The notes: a model not told the origin generated them from the sequence alone. Numbered from the stretch's first letter, positions 48,421 to 61,341 are shown. The stretch is DNA of 64,000 nucleotides from Paraphaeosphaeria minitans (GCA_015832175.1 WJXW01000009.1:248001-312000); one strand, 5' to 3'. A program made the numbers and translations.

Positions 48421-49220
48421 GGTGGTGGTGTCTCGTTGGCGGGAGTGTCCAAGTCCAGCGCAACACCCATCAGGGCGTTAAATACTAGACATACAACTCC
48501 ACGCATGTTCCGTATAAGGCAATGCTTGAGAATACGACTGCAGAATACGACTCCTTCCCATCGTGACGCGCGTAGCAAAATGTATTTCGGGGGGTAGCGT
48601 GGTGTTAGAGGGTCGCACTAGCGCCGAAATACGTGGGGATGCGAGTACGTAGATATGCGAATACGCGCCGCCGTTGATTCGTTCACAGGGATGGCGCTAA
48701 CGATTTTGACCAAACGTCTATCCGTTGTACCTGTACAACTCTAAACAAAACAAAAAAGCTTCCATTGTGAAGCTACGATTAGACTATCTCGCCATCCAGA
48801 ACTCCGCAAAAGCAAGTATTAAGAGCAAAAATGGCAGTGCTTCCTCCTTCCGACTTGCAGACCAGTGTGCGTACAGCCGGCCCGCGATCTGGCAGAGTAG
48901 CTCGATGCCGTTCCTCGACGGGCTGGCAGTGCTCAACTGGTCCGTAGGGCAAGGAGTGAAGTGCTGCGGAGAAGAAGTTGTGAAAGTAAAGAGAGATGCA
49001 GAAATCAGAGTGCGGAAAACAAGGTATTAGGGTACAGAAAGAAAGATGATAGGGTGCAGAAAAGGGTACAGAATCCCGACTGAAAAAACATGGGTGCAGA
49101 AATCCGGGTGCAAAAATCCCGGTACAAACAAGAACAAGAACAGAACAATGTACTGGTATCATCGTTAGCGACTGCAAGCGAAGTAGTAGTTTGGAGATAT
49201 TACCAGAAGTAAGAGGGATC
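48421..49220. other. Intergenic with short degenerate gggtacag/gggtgcag repeats
   Basis: Promoter side of the RTA1-like gene and 3' side of the next minus-strand gene. Between about 49030 and 49130, phrases gggtacaga, gggtgcaga and gggtgcaaa recur at uneven spacing. No gene is supported. Confidence 0.5.
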
Positions 49221-51242
49221 CTAAAGCCTTTCCACCGAATCGGCATCCCTAGCTGAACCCCGAGCTAGGCCTCGGGATCCGCCCGATGGCGGAGCATTTG
49301 GGATCGAGAAAGACGAGCCCGCACCACGGTTCTGCGGAGGAGTGTTCGCTGAATCCCGAGCTAGGCTTCGGGATCCGCCCGATGGCGGAGCGATTGGAAT
49401 CGAGAAAGACATGCCCGCACCACGGTTCTGCGGAAGAGCGTTCGCATTGCTCATGTTCTTGACGAAGGGGTTCGCCAAAGGATTCGAGGCGGGAGTGGCA
49501 GCGGCAGCCTGGGCCCTTTCCTTGACCAGTTCTGCCATGGCCTGCTCCAAAGCGTTCAGTTTCGCAGCGTCCGATGCCCCCTTGATCGAGATGCCTTGGT
49601 TGGAACTGGCAGACTTCTTCACAATACCGCCCGAGGATGATGCTGCTTTCTTGGCTGCTTCGGCGGCCTGCTTCGCTTCGGCGTCTGTCTTCATTTCGAC
49701 TGCCATGCGCTTCAAAGCACCGCTGTCGCCGCTCACAGTGCCACTGTCTCCGCCCTGATTGCCCTTTCTGCTACCAAAGAAATTATTGGTGCGCTCCTGA
49801 AGTTGAGTAGTGGCCTTGGGTCCTTGGATGGCAAGGGCAGTAGAGTTCGAACCCGCAAGCGGAAGCAGAGAACCGGAACCAACAATTGGAGGTCGGTTGA
49901 TCCAAGAGGAAGCCACAGGACAGGAGTGGCCAGTGTCAACGGTGAGACGAGAGAAGCCAGTACGGGCCGGAGAGCTGGAGAAGACAATGTTGTTCGAGGA
50001 GAGAAATCGGGCCTCAATGTCTTTGCAGACTTGTTCGAAATCCTGGCGATTGCTGACAGGCCGAGTCGGCATGGCCTCTTGGTGTCCACCATTGTGGATG
50101 AAGACCAGATTGGTGCGGGAATCGCCACCGAGGTACGTGGACATGGAGGCCCGATATCCACCCGCCATGCTTCCTACCTTCGACCACTGCAAGCCTACAT
50201 ACTTTACGTAGTAAGCGAATTTGCCGAGGTCGATCTGGAGGTGGGTGGCAGGAATGTTGGCACGAATGAGCTCGTTCAGGACGAACACAGTAGCCTCTGT
50301 TATGTGTCCACCCCTCCCGGCCAACTCGTGGAGAGTGTTGATGATGATATCGAGGGAATTGAGCTTCGCCTCGGAGCATTGGTCAGCTCGGCGGAAAGAG
50401 TTGATTTGTTCTTCGTGTTCCTTCTCTCGCTCCTTAGCTTCGCTTTGAAGCTTTAGGTATTCCTCGATGACGGTGTTCAAGTGATCGATTTCACCTTGCA
50501 AGTTGCGTTTCTCTGCATTGACATCGGCAAGGCGCTGTTCTGCTTCTTCGGCCCTCTTAGTTGTGTTATCGAGGGATCTACCGCTCTGGTACATCTTGAG
50601 CCGGCTGTTGAGATCGAAGTTTTGGCGGAACAGATGCTTGTTGTCGGCCTTCAATTGGTCGCGTTCTTCAGTCATCTTAGTGTTACCAGCGAGCATGACT
50701 TTGTTGGACTTACTCAGCTCCTGTACTTTCTTGAGCAGATCACCAGAATTGGCCGAATGCCCTTGGGCATTGAAAACCACGAGGGAGCTTTCAGGTACAT
50801 CGTCTTCATCGTCCCAATGAGTTTCCGGAGGGGAGAAACCGTTGGGGAATCCGGCGTCTTTAGGCTCGTCTTCCTCATTCCAGTTGATTTCTGGGACAGA
50901 GACACAGCTAAGGGAACCTTCTGTAGGGCATGTACAATGCAACAAGGCGGCGAGGATCTCGCCGAGGAGAAGGCGAAGCTGGACGAAGCAGCTATTAGGG
51001 TAGAAGGATAGAGACATGACAGGTGAGTCAGGGTGATGAGCTTTCTTCCAGGCGTCGTATAGGAAGTAACCTGAAGTGACGACCATAGCGTGTGCAAGGA
51101 AGTGGCCGCTGAAACACGCTGCGAGTACGATAGCTGCGCACGCGAAGTTGTTGAGCGGGGAGGGCGTAGGGGCGCTTGCGATGCATGCGAGTTGCATAAA
51201 GTACCATAGAAAGATGGCAAACTGCATCCATGAGAACTCCAT
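49221..51242 (-). CDS. Unknown membrane-anchored coiled-coil protein, 673 aa, with C-terminal duplication
   Basis: A single uninterrupted frame; I use ATG 51242 (MEFSWMQFAIFLWYFMQLAC) because upstream codons form a His-rich, non-conserved leader. Residues 1-70 hold two hydrophobic segments (AIFLWYFMQLACIASA and FACAAIVLAACFSGHFLAHA), and a further one may lie near YPNSCFVQLRLLLGEILAAL. Then comes an acidic linker (NWNEEDEPKDAG) and a long coiled coil of about residues 180-300 (KSNKVMLAG to NSFRRADQC). The middle part may fold (LGKFAYYVKYVGLQWSKVGS). The tail is Ala/Ser-rich and ends with two near-identical segments, each PQNRGAGxSFSIPxAPPSGG then SRxLAR. No family was recognised. The low-complexity tail suggests a disordered, possibly cytosolic end. 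Confidence 0.8.
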   Translation of the reverse strand: MEFSWMQFAIFLWYFMQLACIASAPTPSPLNNFACAAIVLAACFSGHFLAHAMVVTSGYFLYDAWKKAHHPDSPVMSLSFYPNSCFVQLRLLLGEILAALLHCTCPTEGSLSCVSVPEINWNEEDEPKDAGFPNGFSPPETHWDDEDDVPESSLVVFNAQGHSANSGDLLKKVQELSKSNKVMLAGNTKMTEERDQLKADNKHLFRQNFDLNSRLKMYQSGRSLDNTTKRAEEAEQRLADVNAEKRNLQGEIDHLNTVIEEYLKLQSEAKEREKEHEEQINSFRRADQCSEAKLNSLDIIINTLHELAGRGGHITEATVFVLNELIRANIPATHLQIDLGKFAYYVKYVGLQWSKVGSMAGGYRASMSTYLGGDSRTNLVFIHNGGHQEAMPTRPVSNRQDFEQVCKDIEARFLSSNNIVFSSSPARTGFSRLTVDTGHSCPVASSWINRPPIVGSGSLLPLAGSNSTALAIQGPKATTQLQERTNNFFGSRKGNQGGDSGTVSGDSGALKRMAVEMKTDAEAKQAAEAAKKAASSSGGIVKKSASSNQGISIKGASDAAKLNALEQAMAELVKERAQAAAATPASNPLANPFVKNMSNANALPQNRGAGMSFSIPIAPPSGGSRSLARDSANTPPQNRGAGSSFSIPNAPPSGGSRGLARGSARDADSVERL
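49250..49440. repeat. Two direct copies of about 93 bp inside the coiled-coil gene
   Basis: Plus-strand phrases ctaggcctcgggatccgccc and ctaggcttcgggatccgccc begin near 49264 and 49360. Each is followed by gatggcggagc, ggaatcgagaaagac-like sequence and gcaccacggttctgcgga. The copies differ at only a few positions and are in phase, so the duplication adds about 31 residues to the protein tail. Confidence 0.85.
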
Positions 51243-52691
51243 GGCTAAGTCTTGTTGGTGACTTAGATTGTAGAGTCGCGATGAGGGATAAAGGGTATGG
51301 TGTATGTTTGGGGTAGCAGAGGCGGCAATGTTATGTCGCGCGTGCGGGGTGTGTGAGTGGTTGTGCGAGCAGGTGACCTTGATCAAGCCGCAGAAAAGGG
51401 TAGAAGGTGGTGGAGCGTGTGCGATTGACGAGTTTCCGGGTCGCGCGAAGGGTGTCGAGGGAAAGAAGATGTGCGGCGGGGAGTGCGGGCGCTTTTATAT
51501 ACAGACAGGCGTGAGGATCGTGAGCCTATTGTGCCGCTGGCACAGTATCTGGGGCCTGTGCGCGGGCTTTCAACATTCACTGGCAGTGAAAGCGGGCTCG
51601 AGCCAAGCTATTCATCAGGTTGAAAAGGTGTACGTGAATCCTGCGCATTCGAGCTGTCCCAGCTCCGCCGAGAGCCCGCTTCACCAATGAATCTTACGAA
51701 GCACAATAGGTACAGCGTTCAGAAGCCAAGTGCCTGCCAGTTGCCCAACGTTGACTCCGAGCCTGGGAAAGCCCTTTCCGACATCCTATAGGCGGGCTTC
51801 TGTGTTGTATCCGCCATACAGGTGAACTGATCGGCTGCAAGGGTGTATTAAGACCTCAAACATTCCATACTTGGCTTACTAGTTGGATTTCCTATCCAGT
51901 CAAATCCAGTGGGCTCGAATCGTTCCCCAGGTTGACAACGTGAACATGACACACTTGCGCATGGGAGCTGCAACCGCTGAATATGGCGGCGTATGATAGG
52001 TTCAATCTACCAAATGCGGCTTTCGGAAAGCCGTAATTGATGCATAGTTTTTAAAGATCCCCACGGGCGATTCTTCAATGCGTGCGCCGAGGCATTGCTT
52101 CTCGCAGCGCATCTGAGCATATTCCATGGCTTTCATACGAACAAGCCCTACATCCATGGACCATTCATGGTATGGAACATGATTCGGATCACTGGAAACT
52201 TAGGCTTGTATTCCAGAAAAATGCTCGTTCGTCTCCCATCGGATTCCTGTGATGGATACTCCAGACGGGTGAACTCATCTCTTGCATAGACCATGTAGTA
52301 GAACCTTTGAAATTCCGTACTTGACTTACTGTTTAAAAACGCTTTACTCAAATCCAGTTCCTGCAAGAGCTTGTCTCATGTAGCAAATGGAGGTGGCATT
52401 GCAATTTTGGTTTTGGTGGTCGCATTTAGCTTACAGAGAACAGGAATTCTGCGTACCAGGTCCACGTAATATTTTATATACATCTTCGTGCAATTCAAAC
52501 AACGGAAGTAGTGTATCAGGAGAAAGACAAAGGATGTAGTACACGGCATGAGCAGCGACATTGGAAACCGGCACCGGCTAGGCGGTACCTAGCTACCTAC
52601 CTAGTGGTGCGCCACAGTGTGGCGCGTGCTCGAACTTTGGAAGGAGCTATGATGCATCGCGTCTACTCCGACCGACGTCCACAGTCTCTCG
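51243..52691. other. Intergenic with old, diverged duplicated blocks
   Basis: Two loosely similar pairs are visible: gggctcga followed by caggttga at about 51593 and 51911, and a ggtgaact-to-caaatccagt block at about 51820-51912 and 52270-52363. They look like decayed copies of a longer repeat. No gene is supported here. Confidence 0.4.
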
Positions 52692-54010
52692 ATGTTGTCG
52701 CGCCGTGTATTCCAGCAACTTATTGATGGCGCGCTTCTAGGAGCAAGGCATTGGCCCGCGCCAGTCTTCTGCGCTGCCGCGAAATGTACCACATGGCTGC
52801 CAACAGGATCCTCCAGAACTGCCGCGTTCCGACAGTCCTCGTCCTCGTCTACGAGATGGAAATCACGGCAAGGCAAGGACTTCTTCGCCAAGGAGGCAAG
52901 AGTGCAAGGGTTGAAGAGCCGCGCTGCCTTCAAGCTTCTTGAGGTATGCACTACACGCTGATACAACCGCATTGATTGTTAATACGCCTCAAGTTAAATG
53001 AGAAGCATAAGCTCTTCAAACCCGGCCAAACCGTGGTCGACTTGGTATGTAATAGCCTGCAGGGTAGGAACATACAAATACTAACTTCTACCACAGGGTT
53101 TTGCTCCCGGATCGTGGTCCCAGGTTCGCCACCCCCTCTTCCCAGCGACTGTTGCGGCTCTTCTGACAACCGACTAGGTCGCCGTCAACAGGACCACACC
53201 CGGCGGCCGCGTCGTCGGCATCGACCTTATACCCGCCCAACCCCCCCGAGGCGTCTCGACGATCCAAGGAAACTTCCTCTCTCCAACGATACAAGCCGAA
53301 GTGCGAGCCTACGTGCAAGATCCCGATCTTGGTCGCCCGAGAAAGCAGGTCGCGTCGGGCAAAGATGCCGGAATGACAGAAGAGGAGCTCGACGAAATGG
53401 AGAAGGGCTATGTTGATATCGAGCGGCATGCACATCTCGAAGGGGTCGATGCAGAGTCGATAGGACGACTACACAATGAGACCACCGGCAGGGTGTCGAA
53501 GCTTTCGCTGAAGGAACGAGACGTGCGCCAAGGCAGAGTAGTGGATGTGGTGCTCTCAGACATGTCAGAACCCTGGGACCAGACTACTGGCTTCTACAAG
53601 AAGAGCTTGAGTGACCCGTATTTCAGGTTGATGAACACGTCTGGCATCGCTTTCAAGGACCACGCCGGCAGCATGGTGAGAGAATGCAAGTCCTCCGCCA
53701 GACTCCGGGCTGACATGGTGGACAGGACCTATGTATGGCAGGTTTGACCTTTGCATTCGACACACTCCGTACTGGTGGCCATTACCTCTGCAAGTTCTAC
53801 CAAGGACCGGAAGACAAGGCGCTCGAGACAAAGCTCAGGCGTCTGTTTGCTAAGGTGCATCGCGAGAAGCCGGATTCTTCACGAAGCGTATGTCGACAAT
53901 GCAGATATACTGCTCTGCTGCTAATGTGACGTCAGGAGTCCAAGGAAGGATACTTTGTTGCATTGCGACGCAAAGAAAGCCCGACAAGAGAAGAGGTGTT
54001 GGGAGAATAG
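52692..54010 (+). CDS. MRM2: Mitochondrial rRNA 2'-O-methyltransferase Mrm2 (FtsJ/RrmJ family), 354 aa
   Basis: Six exons, 52692-52943, 52994-53044, 53097-53123, 53178-53675, 53726-53887 and 53936-54010, join in frame through five GT-AG introns. Exon 3 is only 27 nt and encodes GFAPGSWSQ. The N-terminus MLSRRVFQQLIDGALL with RTAAFRQSSSSSTRWKSRQ suits a mitochondrial presequence. The FtsJ fold follows: ARVQGLKSRAAFKLLELNEK (first catalytic Lys), VVDLGFAPGSWSQVAV (SAM motif), GGRVVGIDLIPAQPPRGV, VVLSDMSEPW (catalytic Asp), GGHYLCKFYQGPED (second catalytic Lys) and SKEGYFVALRRK. An insertion after PPRGVSTIQGNFLSP is longer than in bacterial RrmJ, as in fungal Mrm2. Mrm2 methylates the peptidyl-transferase-loop uridine of the mitochondrial large rRNA. 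Confidence 0.94.
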
Positions 54011-55275
<1,265 letters not shown>

Positions 55276-56635
55276 ATGGATTACCAAACCTTCAATAGTC
55301 CCCAGCATCTGCCACCCTCGTTCGGCGGGCCCTTCTCCACCTCCTCAGCACCCTCGCATTCCCCGCAGCAGGCACAATCGTACCAAGATCCACAGGCCCG
55401 GCTACAGCATCCAGCCAACGCCTCGTTCCCCTATCAGCAGTTTGCCAATGGCCAGCCAGGCACCTTTCCGGCGAGCATGCCAGCCGGCGCGTCCCAAGCG
55501 ACGAGTGGCGCCGTGATGCAGCCTGGAGGCCTGTCGCAGAGCCAGCTTCAGATGCACCAGGCGAGAGGTAAGCGCGCCGCTGCCGCCCACCATCACCTTG
55601 CCCCTTTGCTATACCTGTGCCCATCTTCCGTCCCTTTTCCCGTGCCGTCACGCCTTTGCGCCGCCCGCTGACCCCCATGAAGCCGCCGCGCTCCAGCACC
55701 AGCAGCAGCAGCACCAACACCAGCAACAGCACCAACAGCACCAACAGCACCAGCAGCAGGGCCAGGCAAGCCCGTACTCGAGCGCGCCCTTTGCGCAGGC
55801 CCTCGCGTCCCCCGCCCACCAGCAGTTCGTCCAGAACCGCAACACGGCCTCGCCCGCCACCAGCCAGCACGCAAACACCGCGTCCCCCTATGCGGCGCCC
55901 CAGCAGACGCAGTCGCCCACCGTGCCTGCGATCCAGGCAATGAACCCTCCCACCAGCCAGCCCGCCGCCGCCGCCCAGCCAATGGCCTCTCAGACGCCCA
56001 CGAAGACGCTCCCGCAGTCACCCGTCTCGCCTGTCTCGCAGGCGCGCGAGAAGCTGCGCATCGACACGCTGCTCGAGATCAACCAGGTGCTCATCCAGCA
56101 GGTCATGGAGCTGTACGAGCAGGGCAAGGCTGGGCACATTGGGCCCGCGCCCGACATGAAGCAGGAGAGCGAGAAGCTGCAGCAGCCCTCGCCAGAGTAT
56201 AGAGAGTGAGCATCTTATCATCTGGTGAATTTCGCGATATCGACTAACCTCCCCAGCTACATGCGCCGCCTGCAAGCAAACCTCGCCTTCCTCGCGCAAA
56301 ACGCCGAGAAGCACACCAAGCCGAACCAGAACATCATGCCCGGCCCCGCCATCATGGTTGCGCCCTCATCCCCAGACGACCTCGTGAAGCTCTACTCCCG
56401 CCTTCAGAGCCTCTTCCCCGGCTGGAAAGGCGCGCCGAACAAGCCCTCGCCTGGCCCTCAGCGACTCAACTCGACCTCCTCACAAGTCAGCGTGCAAAAC
56501 AGCATGCAACCGCCCAACAGCGCCGGGCTGCACAACAACATGCAGCATCCCAGCAGCGGCGGTATGCCGCCGAATATGCAGCTTCCGAGTAACGCGATGC
56601 CGAATAACTTCCAGCAGCAGCAGCAGCAGCAATAA
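55276..56635 (+). CDS. Gln-rich SSXT/Snf11-like protein (putative SWI/SNF subunit), 397 aa
   Basis: Exons 55276-55567, 55683-56205 and 56257-56635 join in frame through introns of 115 and 51 nt. The N-terminal half is Gln/Pro/Ser-rich, with a His/Gln tract (QHQQQQHQHQQQHQQHQQHQ). The conserved core is EKLRIDTLLEINQVLIQQVM then ELYEQGKAG, and DYMRRLQANLAFLAQNAEK after a short linker. This matches the pattern of the SSXT domain of SS18, plant GIF proteins and yeast Snf11 (helix with ExNxxLI, then YxxxLxxNLxYLA). Such proteins are small SWI/SNF chromatin-remodelling subunits or coactivators in the nucleus. The C-terminus ends in a pure Gln run. The second intron falls inside the SSXT core. I recall similar fungal proteins labelled glutamine-repeat protein. 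Confidence 0.85.
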
Positions 56636-56909
56636 CCTCGTGGGCCTGGCGTCATCTTTCTCCGTACCGTACATGCGCAGCATACCACATCAATCTGTAC
56701 TTCTATAATGTCTTTGGTCACGAAACGACATAGAGCATCCGGCGCACGATCCTGTCTGTCTTGTCTGTATGTCTGTCTGTCACCTGTTTTCCATCAATTC
56801 CCGAGGCGTGTACAAAGGCAAGAGTCCAACTTCCTTATCATCATCATTACCGTCACCCCTAGCCTCAGCTGCGAACGCTGCATGGTAGTCTTCTCTTTTA
56901 TTTTTGTCT

Positions 56910-57019
<110 letters not shown>

Positions 57020-57637
57020 TTGACCCCGGAAAACTAGGGTCTCTTTGCGCTGGGTTGGATTGGGTTGGGTTGGGTTGGGTTGCGCTGGGTCGGATGGCGT
57101 TTGGGCTGCGGACGACTGGGCATTGTGTCCACCTGCGCGCCGACTGCTTAGCCGTCCATGCATGCGAGACACCAGACCCCATGGTGCCGACTGCAATAGT
57201 CTAATGAAACAGTGTCTTTACCGATATGCGGCACTCGCGAGGATTTTCACGGAGAGAGAGAGAGAGAGGGGGGGGGAGTACCTAGCCAGACTCCAAACTC
57301 AAAGCTCCACCGCTGAAGCACCGGGTCCGGGTCCGGGCGTGGTTCGCGTGACGTCCACAGTTCACACTCCGTTCTCGTTCCCGTTCCCGTTCCCGTTCCC
57401 GTTGCATTCATTAGACTAGTCTATCTACCCTGGCAGGGAGTGGCACGACGACTGCGCGCCCGGGTCTGGTAGACTAGGTAGACTACCCCCTGCGGCTACA
57501 GAGGACATGTGATTCCCTCCCGAAAACGCGCAGCTTTCCATCCATCGGCGGAGCCCTCGCCGGGCTTTGCCACCGAGTTGCTTTGCAGCCATTGTTTTTC
57601 TTGGCTCGGTTGGACGCGATTTGCCTGCAGGTCGACT

Positions 57638-57783
57638 ACTGTGTACTGTGTACTGTTTACTGTGTACTGTGTACTGTTTACTGTGTACTGTGTACTGTTT
57701 ACTGTGTACTGTGTACTGTTTACTGTGTACTGTGTACTGTTTACTGTGTACTGTGTACTGTTTACTGTGTACTGTCTACTGTC
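57638..57783. repeat. 21-bp minisatellite, about 7 copies
   Basis: The unit is tgtgtactgtgtactgttta plus c. Because 21 is a multiple of three and the unit has no stop in one frame set, it creates open frames reading YCVLFTV, but no gene is supported around it. Confidence 0.93.
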
Positions 57784-58298
57784 TGGACCGCAAACGAGAG
57801 CAAAAGGCAGGCCTGTTAGGGATGATGGTTTTCATTTCATTTCATTTTCATTTTCATTTCGCGCCCGCCGGCGTTCTAACAACATTTGCATCCTACATCC
57901 TGATCCAAGCTCTGCGTGCGCGAAAATCGAAGACGAAGATGAAAGAATATCGTGACGACCATGTCCCGAGCCTGGTCCCCATCAAAGTGTCCACGCGCCG
58001 TACATACACATACACGTACATACTCTGCAAAGGTCCAAGCCGGTGAGTTTGCAAACAAAACAAACAAAACAAAACAAAAAAGGATCAGATCGGATCGGAT
58101 CGGGTATTTGGCCGCGGCCGTGTCAACGACAACAAAAGGAACGAAGGGGGGTGAATTAAAAAAAAGGTATCGACTAAGACCAGGCTCCAGGGGAGAATGT
58201 ACAAGAAGCGAAAAGGTGGGGATCGATGGGACGGCGCTGGCGCCGCCAACGCGTGTTGCTGGAAGACTGACTGACTGACTGACAGACCGTGGGCTCGC

Positions 58299-59772
58299 TC
58301 ATACGGGGCAGTCGAGCTTCGTTTTCTCGCGGCTGGGGGACGTCCGCCGCTCCACCGTCTGCAGAATCGGCCTGGTCTCGCGAGGGTGTGACTCGCCGTA
58401 TGCCCAGCTCGTTGCGGCGTTCACGAGGTTGGCGCACAACGGGTCGATGTGGTGGACCCAGAGGGCGGCGGCGCGGTAGAGGACGTAGTAGAAGACGGCC
58501 ACGGCGATGAACATGTGCGTGGTGGAGCCGCGCTGCAGGTCCATCTGATGGCCCTTTTCGTCTCGGGGCGGGTTCATCGCGGACGGGAGATAGACCATCC
58601 ACGTGAGCACCGACTTGATGAAGGTGTTGTGCATGAGGTAGACGGGGAAGCTGACGCGGCCGAGGAAGTTGAAGATGGGGCTGGTGAGCAAGCGGCGAGC
58701 GTTGCGGCTGAAGAAGATGCCGAGCAGGACAGTCGCACCGCCCATGTGGTCCCAGTAGCGGCGGATGTCGGTCTTTTCGACGGTGATGGCCTCCATGAAG
58801 TTTGCCATGGAGTCGGACCAGCGGGCATTCTGGGGCGAGTCTTGCGGGAAGCCGGCCATGAACAGGCCCGCGATGATCATGAAGGCTGGGATCGGCGCCG
58901 GGAGGACAGAGGTCGCGGTGTCTTTGTAGTGGTTGTGCAGCTCTGCGACGAACATGCCGAAGACGATGTTGAGGCCTTTGAGGGCGCCGACTGCGAGGCC
59001 TGTGTCGTGTTAGCTTTCAGCGGCTTGTTTCTGCCGTGGGGTACCAAGCTACCCTCTCCAAGCTGCCAAAAGTACAGGTACAGTACAGCGTAAATGATAT
59101 ACCGTGCTTTGGGTTTGACCAGAACCGTAGCAAACATGGTCATGTAGACCAGCATGCTGCCTTCCAGGAACAGATGCAGCGTCCATTGCGTCCCGTCATA
59201 TTCGTCCCACCCTACAGTCCACGTATCCACCTCGGCCTTGAAGAGCGAACCGAGTGCTGCTCCGAGAGTAGGCTCCTGTCGGTGCCAGCCCTGGCGGATC
59301 CACGTCGAATCGACATGCTTGGTCATGTGGTAAGCATTGATGTTGGCCATGAACCAGGTCAAGGCCGTGGCGATGATGGTGGGGAGAATCAGCCTCCCTG
59401 AGCGGGCGAGGGCGCTCTTCGCAATGCCATGGAAGGCAGCATCCGTGTTGCCAGCGTGCGATCGCCCAATCGGACCTATCGAGTTTACGTATCCGGTGAT
59501 GAGGAAGAAGAGCGCCACAGCCGAGCGCCCGCCGACGGCAAGGCGGAAAAATGGTAACTGCAACACTTGCGGGGCGGTGTTGGCATCATTTGCTGGCGAA
59601 TGCAGCCATGGGACGAAGGCTGTACACAGGTGGCCGCACACAACCATGAAGGATGCCACTCCACGCAGGCCCTGTTACCATCATGAGGCGTCAGCGTGGC
59701 GGTGCAGTTTGGTGGATGGGAACGCGGAACGGGTACACTTACATCGATCCAGTTAGCGTCCCGCGGGGCCAT
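58299..59772 (-). CDS. Acyltransferase-3 family membrane protein, about 449 aa
   Basis: Exons 59772-59743, 59671-59053 and 58999-58299 join in frame through introns of 71 and 53 nt. The conservative start ATG 59772 (MAPRDANWID) places GLRGVASFMVVCGHLCTAFV directly after, which is the usual family opening with its conserved His; the frame stays open further upstream, so a longer N-terminus is possible. Later blocks are FRLAVGGRSAVALFFLITGY, LILPTIIATALTWFMANINA, NFLGRVSFPVYLMHNTFIKS and a C-terminal helical region with YRAAALWVHH. Around ten hydrophobic segments are expected. Members transfer acyl groups, mostly acetyl, to sugars, polysaccharides or secondary metabolites at membranes. Neighbouring genes give no hint of the substrate. 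Confidence 0.88.
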
Positions 59773-60894
59773 GTTCAACCAATGACTCGCTGACGCTGAA
59801 GAGAAATAAAGAGAGGTCTGGATACAGGGCAAAGCCAGAACGAGGAAGAAGATACAAAGTCTAGGAAATAGTGAGTGTGTCCAGGGGCATTGCAGCGAGC
59901 GGATCAAGCGGCAATGTTGGCACGAGGTGGGTGTAGTAGGTAGTACCTAGTCGAACGCTTGCGGTGGACCTGGGCGTGACGAGGGTCAAGTTGGAGAAGA
60001 AGAAGAAGAAGAAGAAGAAGAAGAAGAAGAAGAAGAGCTCACTGTGCAAGGAGCGACGTAAAAGAAGAAGAGCTCACTGTGGAGGGGACGACGTGAAAGA
60101 GGAAGTAGTAGACGCGGCAGTGGAGCGGCGATGAGGCCAGCATGAGTTTATAGAGGGACCATCACCGGGGGATATACATGACCGCGGTGCGTAGGAGTAC
60201 CTGGACGTGCCCCATCCTGCTTTCCGTTCCGCAGGTCAAGCTCCATGCCAAGTTCTTGGCGTTCCCTTTGTGAGTTCAGTACAGTCCGCGCATCCCATTT
60301 GGCTGCTTCGGGGCGTGATGGGCTGCCCGGCCGGTTCGCGTGGAACGGGGGAGAGGAGTCGCTGTGGGGAGCCCAGTACAGCAAACAACGTCACGACGCG
60401 GCAGCCATACCTAACCGCTGTTTGCTCCCTCAAGCATGAGCATCTTGGAGAAGAGAGAACAGCTGGCGGGAGAAGAAGTGCCGTGCCACGCCACGCCACG
60501 CCACGCCACATTCCGATGGCTGGACTCCGAGTCTCCTACCGTAGCACCTTGATGCACTGGCTCAGCTTGCGTTCCTCGTCCCAACTGCGAAACATTGACG
60601 CGGCACCACGTTCCCATGTAGATGTACTAGAGACGCGACCGTGAATGCAAAGCGCTTGTCGGCTGAGTGAGCAGCCTGCCGACTTTGGAGTGACGGTTGC
60701 CCGGGTAAGACGGGAAAAGGCGACCCTTTGAGCCTCTCCCCCAGTTGAAACGTGCACGGAAGAGGGCTTCTTCGCAAACTTCCTGGAGCAATACTGGAAC
60801 CTCTGTACATCTGTGGAGACACATACGTCGCTGTTGGCAATGCGGACGGTACCTAGAGCTCGTGGCACGAGTTTCGAATTTGGGAAGTGGGATG

Positions 60895-60999
60895 ATGCTC
60901 CTGGGCTTCACCACACCAGGCAGCCAGGCATGCTCCTGGGCTTCACCACACCAGGCAGCCAGGCATGCTCCTGAGCTTCACCACACCAGGCAGCCAGGG
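60895..60999. repeat. 35-bp tandem repeat, three copies
   Basis: The unit begins atgctcctgggcttcacc and continues acaccaggcagccaggc. Copies one and two are identical; the third has ctgagc for ctgggc and ends caggg. Confidence 0.95.
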
Positions 61000-61341
61000 C
61001 TAAAGGGAACCGTTGTGTGCATTGTCTTGGCTGTCTGCCTTGCTTCTACGGACTTGCCAGGAGGAGATGGTCCTTCCTCAAGAAGGGGGGGGGGTGAGGG
61101 CGGGGGCGAAGGCGCACTGCCACGTGACACCAGAGCACGTCTTGTGGCTGCGGATGCGACACCACGACGCCGTCCTAGCCGATCGTCATGATACAACAGT
61201 GGGCGGAGTTCTTGGCAGCGACCCTTCTGTTCTTCCACAGGCAGCGTGAGTGGACTTGCACAATGCAGATCACAACCTTGCCAGTCAGCGAAACGACCAA
61301 GTGTGCCAACGCCAGCATGTAGGTAGCCTCTGCCGGGCCCC

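Noticed and set aside
57509..57955. 148-codon plus frame reading YCVLFTV repeats
   Set aside because: Generated by the 21-bp minisatellite. Flanking codons show no coding character.
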